This document shows, piece after piece, positions 1 through 5,666 of a DNA stretch of 5,666 bases. The DNA is taken from assembly GCA_013696945.1 (NCBI GenBank), contig JACCXQ010000296.1, forward strand, positions 1 to 5,666, given 5' to 3'. The number at the start of each line of letters is the position of its first letter. The first letter of the stretch is position 1. A program made the position numbers and the translations under genes. The notes beneath the pieces are model-generated. The model was not told where the DNA came from. It did not search any database and saw only the letters and a program-made list of their open reading frames with translations. This DNA comes from Chloroflexota bacterium (GTDB lineage Bacteria; Chloroflexota; Limnocylindria; Limnocylindrales; CSP1-4).

Positions 1-1395
1 GGCGAGAAGCGCGAGGTCGCGCGAGAGACCCTGGACGCATTCGCGGGGGGTCTCGAAGGGTCACTGCTCTACCCCGACGATGAGGGTTTCGCCGAGGCGA
101 TCCTTCTCTGGAACGGGATGATCAAGAAGCGCCCGGCCGTGGTGGTCCGGCCGCTGACCACCCCGGACGTGGTCCGAGCCATCGGGTTCGTCCGCGACAA
201 CGGGCTGGAGCTCTCGATCAAGGGCGGTGGGCACAACATCGCGGGCCTGGCACTGTCCGATGGCGACATCACCCTCGACATGTCAGGGATGAGAGAGGTC
301 GAGGTCGACGCAGAAGCAAGACTGGCGCGGGTGGGGCCGGGCTGCGTCCTTGGCGACGTGGATCGGGTCACGCAGGAGCACGGGCTGGCCACCACGCTCG
401 GCTTCGTCTCCGCGACCGGCGTGGCGGGGCTCACGCTCGGCGGCGGGTTCGGCTACCTGACGCGCCGATTCGGGTGGACCGTCGACGATTTGGAGGAAGT
501 CGAGATCGTGACCGCCGACGGGGCGGTGCGGCGCGCGTCGCGCAACGTGAACGAAGATCTGTTCTGGGCCCTGCGAGGCGGCGGCGGCAACTTCGGCGTG
601 GTCACGGAGTTCGTCTTCCGGCTCCATGAGGTCGGCCCCGAGATCACCGGTGGTCTGATCGCCTGGCCGGCATCCGAGGCCGCGGGCGTCCAGGAGCTGT
701 ACCGCAGGACCGTCGAGTCGGCCCCGCTCGAGCTCACACTGGTCTGCCTGAGGCGCAACGCTCCGCCGGCGCCGTGGCTGCCCGAGGCTGCCCACGGCAC
801 ACCGGTCATCATCATGGTCGCCTGCCACTCGGGCACCCCGGAACAGGCGCAGTCGGACCTGGCGCCGATCAAGTCCCACGGCCAGCCGCTGGCCGACCTG
901 ATCCAGCCCAGGACGTACATCGCCCAGCAGTCGCTGCTGGACGCGACGCAGCCCAAGGGGATGCACTACTACTGGAAGTCCGAGTTCCTGTCCGGGCTCA
1001 GCGACGAGGTCTTCGACACCTACAACGCTCAGTTCGTGGACCTGAAGGCGCCGGCGAACCAGATCGTGCTGTTCCCGATAGCGGGTGCGCTCAACGATCA
1101 CCCCGAAGATGACGGCGCGATGGGCAACCGTGAGGCCGCGTTCGCGTGCGTGATCCAGGCGATGTGGCGAGAGGACTCCGGGGCCGGCGACGCCAATCGC
1201 GACTGGGTGCGAGGCGCCTGGCAGGCGCTGAAGGCCTATTCCACCGGCGGCAACTACGTGAACTTCCAGACCGAGGACGAAGCCGATGAGCGCACGGTCG
1301 AGTCGTATCGGGACAACTACGGGCGCTTGGAGACGATCAAGGCGAAGTACGATTCGTCGAATCTCTTCCGCGTGAACCGGAACATCCGGCCCTAG
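1..1395 (+). CDS. FAD-binding oxidoreductase, BBE-like, 5'-partial
   Basis: Flavin-dependent oxidase or dehydrogenase of the PCMH/BBE superfamily (6-hydroxynicotine oxidase and berberine bridge enzyme relatives). The substrate cannot be told from sequence. The frame is open from base 1 and 464 residues are visible. ATG 118 lies inside the family motif WNGMIKKRPAVVV, so it is an internal Met and the start is upstream of the window. Seen in order (window residues): KGGGHNIAG with His78, the usual 8-alpha-histidyl FAD attachment residue; GLTLGGGFGYL (143-153); LRGGGGNFGVVT (191-202), FAD-domain core; GGNYVNF (416-422); and a C-terminal BBE motif KYDSSNLFRVNRNIRP (449-464). The position that is Cys in bicovalent members appears to be Val136, so single-point flavin attachment is predicted. 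No signal peptide can be assessed. It is followed after 87 bp by dnaE, with no evident functional link. Family assignment is confident; specificity is unknown. Confidence 0.93.
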   Translation, partial: GEKREVARETLDAFAGGLEGSLLYPDDEGFAEAILLWNGMIKKRPAVVVRPLTTPDVVRAIGFVRDNGLELSIKGGGHNIAGLALSDGDITLDMSGMREVEVDAEARLARVGPGCVLGDVDRVTQEHGLATTLGFVSATGVAGLTLGGGFGYLTRRFGWTVDDLEEVEIVTADGAVRRASRNVNEDLFWALRGGGGNFGVVTEFVFRLHEVGPEITGGLIAWPASEAAGVQELYRRTVESAPLELTLVCLRRNAPPAPWLPEAAHGTPVIIMVACHSGTPEQAQSDLAPIKSHGQPLADLIQPRTYIAQQSLLDATQPKGMHYYWKSEFLSGLSDEVFDTYNAQFVDLKAPANQIVLFPIAGALNDHPEDDGAMGNREAAFACVIQAMWREDSGAGDANRDWVRGAWQALKAYSTGGNYVNFQTEDEADERTVESYRDNYGRLETIKAKYDSSNLFRVNRNIRP

Positions 1396-1423
1396 AGGCG
1401 GTCCCGTCGACGCGCGCCCCGGC

Positions 1424-1469
1424 CGCTGCGTCGCAGCGCCGCCCACCGGCTGGGCTCCGACGCCCGGCT
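1424..1469 (+). other. Two GC-rich hairpins between the oxidoreductase and dnaE
   Basis: Two inverted repeats lie in the gap after the oxidoreductase stop. The first is CGCTGCG-t-CGCAGCG at 1424-1438, effectively a 5-bp stem with a 5-nt loop. The second pairs ggctgggc (1448-1455) with gcccggct (1462-1469) around a 6-nt loop, 8 pairs including two G-T wobbles. Neither is followed by a T run, so intrinsic termination is not clearly supported. The second overlaps the first base of the proposed -10 box of dnaE. In DNA this rich in GC such pairings arise easily by chance. Confidence 0.3.
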
Positions 1470-1482
1470 ACCATGGACTCCC
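1469..1482 (+). promoter_or_regulatory. Probable dnaE promoter -10 box, leaderless start
   Basis: TACCAT at 1469-1474 fits the TAnnnT consensus of a sigma-70-type -10 element. Its end is 8 nt before the GTG start at 1483, so a transcript starting 7-9 nt downstream of the box would begin at or next to the start codon. No Shine-Dalgarno-like purine run precedes the GTG. Together these point to a leaderless mRNA. No recognisable -35 hexamer sits at 16-18 nt spacing. The call rests on spacing and a short motif, so it is moderate. Confidence 0.5.
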
Positions 1483-4400
1483 GTGACGACCCTCGCTCCG
1501 AACGACTTCACGCACCTACACGTCCACTCGGAGTTCAGCCTGCTCGACGGCCTGGGGCGGATCACGGACCTGGTCTCGCAGGCGTCGGCGCAGGGCTTCG
1601 ACTCCCTCGCGCTGACTGACCACGGCGCGCTCTATGGGGCGGTCGCGTTCTACCAGGCGTGCCGTGACAAGGGCATCAAGCCGATCATCGGTGTCGAGAC
1701 GTACGTCGCCCGCCGCTCGATGACCGATCGCGAGGGGACCAAGGACTCGCAGCCGTTCCACCTGATCCTTCTGGCCAAGGACTGGACCGGCTACCGCAAC
1801 CTCTGCCGTCTCGTCACCGACGCCCACCTCGACGGCTACTACTACAAGCCGCGCATCGACCGGGAGCACCTCGCCCGCCACTCGGAGGGCCTCATCGGGC
1901 TCTCGGCCTGTCTCAACGGCGAGATCCCGCGCGCTCTCGAGATCGAGGACTGGGACTCCGCACGCCGGCTGGCCGGTGAGTACCGCGACATCTTTCGCGG
2001 CGAGTTCTTCCTGGAGCTCCAGGACCACGGCATGCCGGAGCAGCGCCGGCTGAACGGGCAGCTGCTGCGCCTCGCGCCGGAGGTCGGGCTGCCGCTCGTG
2101 GCGACCAACGACCTCCACTATGTCCACCAGAGCCAGGCCGAGGCCCACGACGTGCTGCTCTGCATCGGGACGGCCTCGAACATCGACACGCCGGGCCGGC
2201 TCCGCTTCGATACCCAGGAGTCGTACCTCAAGAGCGCGGCCGAGATGGCGAAGCTCTTCGCCGAGGTCCCGGAGGCGATCGCCAACACGAAGCGGATCGC
2301 CGAGATGACCGACCTCCAGTTCACCTTCGGGCAGCTACGGCTGCCGGACTTCCCGGTCCCCGATGGGCATACGGCCGAGTCGTGGCTGCGAGAGGAGTGC
2401 CAGCGCGGCCTCGTCGAGCGCTACGGGACGGTCACCGAGGAGATCCAGCGACGGCTCGACTATGAGCTGGGCGTCATCACGAGCATGGGCTACGCCGGCT
2501 ACTTCCTCATCGTCGCCGACTTCACCCGCTTCGCACGCGACCAGAAGATCGCTACGACGTGCCGCGGCTCGGCCCCGGGGAGCATCGTCACCTACACGCT
2601 CGGCATCACGCCGGTCGACCCCATCGCCTACGAGCTGCCGTTCGAGCGGTTCCTCAACCCGGATCGCGTGACCATGCCCGACATCGACGTCGACTTCGAG
2701 GACGCGCGGCGCGACGAGGTCATCCGCTACGTCACGCAGAAGTACGGCGCGGACCACGTGGCCCAGATCATCACGTTCGGCACGATGCTCGCCCGCGCCG
2801 CCATCCGCGATGTGGGACGGGTACTGGGCTTCGGCTACGGCGAGGTCGACCGCATCGCCAAGGCTGTCCCCAACCAGCTGGGCATCAAGCTGGACGAGGC
2901 GCTCGAGATCGCGCCGCCGCTGCGCGAGATGGTCCAGGCGGACCCCCAGGTCCGGAAGCTCATCGATCTGGCCAGGCAGGTCGAGGGTGTCGCGCGGAAC
3001 GCGTCCACCCACGCGGCCGGGGTCGTCATCAGCCGTGAGCCGCTGACAGAGCTGATGCCGCTACAGCGGGCCACGAACTCCGATTCGATCATGACCCAGT
3101 ACGAGATGCACGGCGTCGAGGCGCTAGGCCTGCTCAAGTTCGACTTCCTGGGCCTCTCCAACCTGACCATCCTCCGCCAGGCGGTGGACCTCATCCGGGA
3201 GGAACGCGGGGTCGTCATCGACCTCGACCGGATCCCGCTCGACGACCCTAAGACCTTCCAGCTGCTCGGCTCGGGCGAGACGACCGGCATCTTCCAGCTC
3301 GAGTCCCCCGGGATGCGCCGGTACGTCAAGGAGCTGCGGCCCACCTCGGTACACGACCTGGCAGCGATGGTCGCCCTCTTCCGGCCGGGGCCGATGGACA
3401 ACATCCCCGCCTACATCCGCCGGAAGCACGGGCTGGAGCCGGTGACCTACCTCCACCCGCTGCTCGAGCCCTACCTCGAGAAGACGTACGGGATCTTCGT
3501 CTACCAGGAAGACATCATGTCGGCGGCCATCGCGCTCGGTGGCTTCACCGGCCCGGAGGCCGACACGCTCGGCTACGCCATCCGGAAGAAGAAGTCTTCG
3601 GTCCTCCGAGCGCAGAAGGACAAGTTCGTCAGCCAGGCCGCGGAGCGCGGGGTCGAGCCGCGCGTCATCGACGCGGTGTTCAAGGCATTCGAGCCGTTCG
3701 AGCGCTACGGCTTCAACAAGGCACATGCCACCTGCTACGGGCTCATCGCGTACCAGACGGCGTATCTGAAGGCCAACTACCCGGTCGAGTACATGGCCTC
3801 CGTCCTCACCGCGTTCCGGGAGAACACCGAGCGCGTGGCGATCGCGATCGCCGAGTGCAGGCGGCTGGGCATCAAGGTCGAGCCACCGGATGTGCACCGC
3901 AGCGGCCTGCACTTCACCGTCGAGGGCGACGCGATCCGCTTCGGTCTCCTTGCCGTCAAGAACGTCGGCCATGGCGCCATCGAGTCGATCATCCGGGCGC
4001 GGACCACCGGCGGGGAGTTCCGCTCGCTGCGTGACTTCTGCGAGCGCATCGACCTGCGACTCACGAACTCGCGCGTGCTCGAGGCGCTCGCGTGGGTCGG
4101 CGCGCTCTCGCGCTTCGGCCATCCCGTCCAGGTCATCGAGTCACTGCCGTCCATCCTCCCGGCCGCCCAGGCCGAGCAGCACCAGCGGGCGACCGGCCAG
4201 ATCTCGGCGTTCGATGCGCTCTTTGCCGCGGAACCGGATGAATCGCTCCCGCAGCGGGCCGAGGCATCGGCGCGCGAGCGGATGCGCTGGGAGAAGGAGC
4301 TCCTGGGCCTCTACCTCTCGGGCCATCCCATGGGCGATCTGGCCACGGAGGTCGGCACGTACGTCAACGCGTACAGCGGCGATCTCGGCGAGGAGCTCGA

Positions 4401-5373
4401 CCAGCAGCGTATCGTCATCGGCGGCGTGGTGACGGGCATCCGACGGGTGTTGACCAAGGCGCGCCAGACGATGGCCGTCGCGACGCTCGAGGACCTCCAG
4501 GGCTCGCTCGAAGTCGTCGTCTTTCCCAAGGTCTTCGAGGAGACCGGCCCGACATGGGTCGAGGATTCGATCCTTCTCGTCGCTGGGCGGGTCGACCACA
4601 AGGGGGAGGAGACAGTCCTCCTTGCCGACTCGGTCTGGACCTGGGAGCAGGCGCAGGCGCTCGGACCAGATGGGTTCGCGCGCGCGATCGCGGCCGGTGA
4701 TCGCGGTCGGCGGGGCTCACGAAATGGGCAAGGAGGGACGGACGCGAGGGGCAACGGGAACGGGCGATCGTGGGGCGCGCCGGTGGCGGTCGGGCCGGGT
4801 CATGGGCCCGAGATGCCGCCGACGAGCGCGCTTGAGTCCGCCATGCCGGCCGTCCTGACGCGTACCGTGCCGCTCGTCTCGCCGCTTCGGGGTGGCGGCG
4901 TCACAGGCACCATCGAGGTCCGGATCGGCGCGTCACCCACGGGCCGCAGCGCCCCGCTCGCTCCGCCCCTCGACGCCGCGGCGCCCGAGCCCCGCAACGA
5001 ACCCGCCGAGCCTGCGTCGCTCCATGCGTTGGCCTCTGAGAGTGCCGATGACCCGCCGTGGCCGGAAGAGGCGCGTGCCGAGCTCGTGGCAGAGGAGACA
5101 GCCGCGACCGTGCCGATCGAAGCGGCGCCTGGCCAGCAGGTCCACGTCCGCGTCCGGCAGGCACCGCAGGAGGTCGTCGTCCAGGCGCTCGAGGTGCTCC
5201 GCGACGTACTGCGGAGCCGCCCTGGCGGGACGCCGGTGGTATTGCACCTTCCCACCTCTGGGGGGCGCCACCAGGAGATGCAGCTCAAGAGTCGCGTCGC
5301 CTACGACGCGGAGCTGGTCGCTGTGATCCGCCGGCGGCTCGGCGATGGGATCGTCGAGGTCACACTCGGCTAG
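1483..5373 (+). CDS. dnaE: DNA polymerase III alpha subunit (DnaE)
   Basis: Catalytic subunit of the replicative polymerase holoenzyme, cytoplasmic; extends primers at the fork with the beta clamp and clamp loader. It has 1296 residues against about 1160 in E. coli, the excess being a C-terminal linker. The GTG start is chosen because the PHP motif HLHVHSEFSLLDG (11-23) follows at once. PHP metal ligands seen: His13, His15, Asp22, His47, Glu72, His93, Cys143, Asp210, His212. Palm: RGSAPGS (361-367), PDIDVDF (399-405) with catalytic Asp402 and Asp404, and KFDFLGL (552-558) with Asp554. Fingers: FRPGPMDNIP (633-642) and FERYGFNKAHATCYG (739-753). Helix-hairpin-helix region about 847-879. Probable beta-clamp motif QISAF (906-910). 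OB-fold about 977-1052. Gly/Asn/Arg- then Pro/Ala-rich linker about 1053-1219. C-terminal domain 1220-1296 with GTPVVLHLP (1249-1257), like the tail of Thermus and firmicute DnaE. No frameshift seen. Confidence 0.97.
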   Translation: MTTLAPNDFTHLHVHSEFSLLDGLGRITDLVSQASAQGFDSLALTDHGALYGAVAFYQACRDKGIKPIIGVETYVARRSMTDREGTKDSQPFHLILLAKDWTGYRNLCRLVTDAHLDGYYYKPRIDREHLARHSEGLIGLSACLNGEIPRALEIEDWDSARRLAGEYRDIFRGEFFLELQDHGMPEQRRLNGQLLRLAPEVGLPLVATNDLHYVHQSQAEAHDVLLCIGTASNIDTPGRLRFDTQESYLKSAAEMAKLFAEVPEAIANTKRIAEMTDLQFTFGQLRLPDFPVPDGHTAESWLREECQRGLVERYGTVTEEIQRRLDYELGVITSMGYAGYFLIVADFTRFARDQKIATTCRGSAPGSIVTYTLGITPVDPIAYELPFERFLNPDRVTMPDIDVDFEDARRDEVIRYVTQKYGADHVAQIITFGTMLARAAIRDVGRVLGFGYGEVDRIAKAVPNQLGIKLDEALEIAPPLREMVQADPQVRKLIDLARQVEGVARNASTHAAGVVISREPLTELMPLQRATNSDSIMTQYEMHGVEALGLLKFDFLGLSNLTILRQAVDLIREERGVVIDLDRIPLDDPKTFQLLGSGETTGIFQLESPGMRRYVKELRPTSVHDLAAMVALFRPGPMDNIPAYIRRKHGLEPVTYLHPLLEPYLEKTYGIFVYQEDIMSAAIALGGFTGPEADTLGYAIRKKKSSVLRAQKDKFVSQAAERGVEPRVIDAVFKAFEPFERYGFNKAHATCYGLIAYQTAYLKANYPVEYMASVLTAFRENTERVAIAIAECRRLGIKVEPPDVHRSGLHFTVEGDAIRFGLLAVKNVGHGAIESIIRARTTGGEFRSLRDFCERIDLRLTNSRVLEALAWVGALSRFGHPVQVIESLPSILPAAQAEQHQRATGQISAFDALFAAEPDESLPQRAEASARERMRWEKELLGLYLSGHPMGDLATEVGTYVNAYSGDLGEELDQQRIVIGGVVTGIRRVLTKARQTMAVATLEDLQGSLEVVVFPKVFEETGPTWVEDSILLVAGRVDHKGEETVLLADSVWTWEQAQALGPDGFARAIAAGDRGRRGSRNGQGGTDARGNGNGRSWGAPVAVGPGHGPEMPPTSALESAMPAVLTRTVPLVSPLRGGGVTGTIEVRIGASPTGRSAPLAPPLDAAAPEPRNEPAEPASLHALASESADDPPWPEEARAELVAEETAATVPIEAAPGQQVHVRVRQAPQEVVVQALEVLRDVLRSRPGGTPVVLHLPTSGGRHQEMQLKSRVAYDAELVAVIRRRLGDGIVEVTLG

Positions 5374-5384
5374 CGGCTGGCCCC

Positions 5385-5412
5385 GCGCACCGACGCGCTA
5401 GGGCCTACGCCC
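5385..5412 (+). terminator. Weak hairpin pair after dnaE, possible terminator
   Basis: Just downstream of the dnaE stop are GCGC-accgac-GCGC (5385-5398) and GGGC-ctac-GCCC (5401-5412). Both are four-pair stems without a T run on either strand. They sit between dnaE (+) and the convergent tRNA-like sequence (-), where a bidirectional terminator would be expected. The structural evidence is weak and position is the main argument. Confidence 0.22.
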
Positions 5413-5429
5413 AAACCAGAGCGGATCGC

Positions 5430-5516
5430 TGGTGCCGAAGGAGGGGATCGAACCCTCACCCACTTGCGTGGAACGGTGTTTGAGGCCGTGAGCTAGCGTC
5501 CGCCAGCGTCCGCGGT
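5430..5516 (-). tRNA. tRNA-Leu(CAA)-like, good 3' half, degraded 5' half
   Basis: Read on the minus strand. The 3' end is intact: acceptor 3' strand CTTCGGC (5440-5434), discriminator A, encoded CCA (5432-5430). The T arm is perfect: stem GAGGG/CCCTC around loop TTCGATC (5457-5441). A class II variable arm CCAC-GCAA-GTGG (5471-5460) fits Leu, and the 3' end CTTCGGCACCA matches E. coli tRNA-Leu. The anticodon loop CTCAAAC (5484-5478) gives CAA, decoding UUG. Defects: a C-A mismatch closes the anticodon loop (5485/5477), position 38 is C, the D arm is poor and contains a tandem repeat, and the best 5' acceptor strand, ACCGCGG (5516-5510), pairs at only five of seven positions including a wobble, where GCCGAAG is expected. 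The 87-nt length fits tRNA-Leu. It may be a decayed gene, or a displaced tRNA 3' end left at an integration site. Origin from tRNA-Leu is likely; function as a tRNA is doubtful. Confidence 0.6.
5492..5511 (-). repeat. 10-bp tandem repeat in the tRNA-like D-arm region
   Basis: On the minus strand GGACGCTGGC (5511-5502) is followed directly by GGACGCTAGC (5501-5492), two 10-bp copies differing at one base. It occupies the place of the D arm and distorts it. A slippage duplication or a junction product could explain the poor 5' half. Short enough that chance is possible. Confidence 0.55.
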
Positions 5517-5525
5517 GTTCGGTTT

Positions 5526-5559
5526 CACGAGGGAATGGCGTTCGATTTCGGTCCTCGTG
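5526..5559. repeat. 7-bp perfect inverted repeat between tRNA-like sequence and right-edge gene
   Basis: CACGAGG (5526-5532) and CCTCGTG (5553-5559) are exact reverse complements separated by 20 nt. The repeat lies between the minus-strand stop at 5583 and the tRNA-like sequence. It could form the stem of a terminator for the minus-strand gene, but no T run follows on that strand. If the region is an attachment site it could instead be a protein-binding repeat. The role is unknown. Confidence 0.4.
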
Positions 5560-5582
5560 TCCCCGTCCGTGCGCCCCGGATG

Positions 5583-5666
5583 CTACCGGCGTTGCTTACC
5601 GAGCGCGCGACCTCCGTCGTCTGAGCGTCGGACCAGACGCTCGCGCTTGGCCGACATGTGTTCCGG
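5583..5666 (-). CDS. C-terminal end of a minus-strand gene, possibly a tyrosine integrase
   Basis: A minus-strand frame is open from the right edge to a TAG at 5583-5585, giving 27 residues that begin PEHMSAKRERLVRR and end ALGKQRR. The composition, a basic tail with a plausible amphipathic stretch, looks more protein-like than the arginine/serine-rich opposite frames. A PExM-type stretch followed by an R/E/L helix resembles what comes after the catalytic Tyr in many phage-type integrases (pattern YxHxxPE). That Tyr would lie about five codons beyond the edge and cannot be seen. The neighbouring tRNA 3' half, 66 nt downstream of the stop, supports the idea. No start or domain is visible. The gene may be something else, or the frame may be chance: 28 open codons is weak evidence in GC-rich DNA. 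Confidence 0.35.
   Translation of the reverse strand, partial: PEHMSAKRERLVRRSDDGGRALGKQRR
5599..5650. repeat. Nested stem-loop near the right edge
   Basis: The outer stem pairs ccgagcgcg (5599-5607) with cgcgcttgg (5642-5650), nine pairs with one G-T wobble. The inner stem is an exact inverted repeat, GAGCGTC (5623-5629) and GACGCTC (5636-5642), with loop GGACCA. The two share only base 5642, so both can form at once with a 6-bp inner stem. The structure lies within the possible minus-strand gene end. It may be a chance fold in GC-rich sequence, an attenuating hairpin or a recombinase-related repeat. Confidence 0.35.

Noticed and set aside
118..120. ATG as start of the oxidoreductase
   Set aside because: It lies inside the conserved WNGMIKKRPA motif and the frame continues upstream with family-like sequence to base 1, so it is an internal Met.
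283..1446. Minus-strand 387-codon open frame opposite the oxidoreductase
   Set aside because: It is the antisense shadow of a gene with strong family motifs. The translation is Arg/Asp/Val-rich and shows no domain.
1473..1475. ATG as an alternative dnaE start
   Set aside because: It is out of frame with the DnaE protein and overlaps the proposed -10 box.
3124..4122. Minus-strand 332-codon open frame inside dnaE
   Set aside because: Antisense to the conserved polymerase core. Long antisense frames are expected with high third-position GC, and no motif is present.
5058..5483. Plus-strand 141-codon open frame running past the dnaE stop
   Set aside because: It overlaps dnaE and runs antisense through the tRNA-like sequence. 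The product is Arg/Ala/Gly-rich and without motifs.
5430..5516. Selenocysteine tRNA (anticodon TCA) reading of the tRNA-like sequence
   Set aside because: Shifting the loop to give TCA destroys the anticodon stem. The acceptor end and variable arm match tRNA-Leu, and the long D and acceptor arms of tRNA-Sec are absent.
5497..5666. Plus-strand frame open to the right edge, possible GTG start at 5515
   Set aside because: The translation is Arg/Ser/Pro-rich and shadow-like, no ribosome binding site precedes it, and it overlaps the tRNA-like sequence. The minus-strand frame reads more like protein.
1..5666. CRISPR array, insertion sequence or toxin-antitoxin pair
   Set aside because: No regularly spaced repeats, terminal inverted repeats with a transposase, or small paired ORFs were seen. 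The window is almost filled by two conserved genes.

Overview
The window is GC-rich and densely coding, and comes from a bacterial chromosome. The DnaE polymerase carries wording I associate from memory with Chloroflexota (TTCRGSAPGS, LGYAIRKKKS). Its start codon follows a TAccaT box by only 8 nt, with no ribosome binding site, a leaderless arrangement common in high-GC Chloroflexota and Actinobacteria. I lean towards Chloroflexota but cannot settle it from this sequence.

Layout, left to right. (1) Positions 1-1395 (+): a 5'-truncated FAD-linked oxidoreductase of the berberine-bridge-enzyme (BBE) type. Its frame is open to the left edge, so the true start lies outside the window. (2) Positions 1396-1482: a short gap with two weak GC-rich hairpins and the probable dnaE promoter. 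(3) Positions 1483-5373 (+): a complete dnaE, 1296 residues, starting with GTG. It has PHP, palm, fingers, helix-hairpin-helix, clamp-binding and OB-fold regions, then a roughly 165-residue low-complexity linker and a small C-terminal domain. All nine expected PHP metal ligands are present, so the polymerase probably carries its own 3'-5' exonuclease. (4) Positions 5374-5666: no complete protein gene. It holds weak hairpins after dnaE, a tRNA-Leu(CAA)-like sequence on the minus strand with a good 3' half and encoded CCA but a degraded 5' half, an inverted repeat, and the last 27 codons of a minus-strand gene entering from the right.

The two complete or nearly complete + strand genes are functionally unrelated: one is a redox enzyme, the other the replicative polymerase. 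dnaE has its own promoter, so they need not be an operon. The right end is the most interesting part. A tRNA 3' half beside a C-terminus that could follow the catalytic Tyr of a tyrosine recombinase is the geometry expected at the edge of a tRNA-targeted integrative element lying to the right. This is an inference from short sequences, but the next 20-30 bases to the right would test it. I found no CRISPR array, toxin-antitoxin pair, defence system or insertion sequence.
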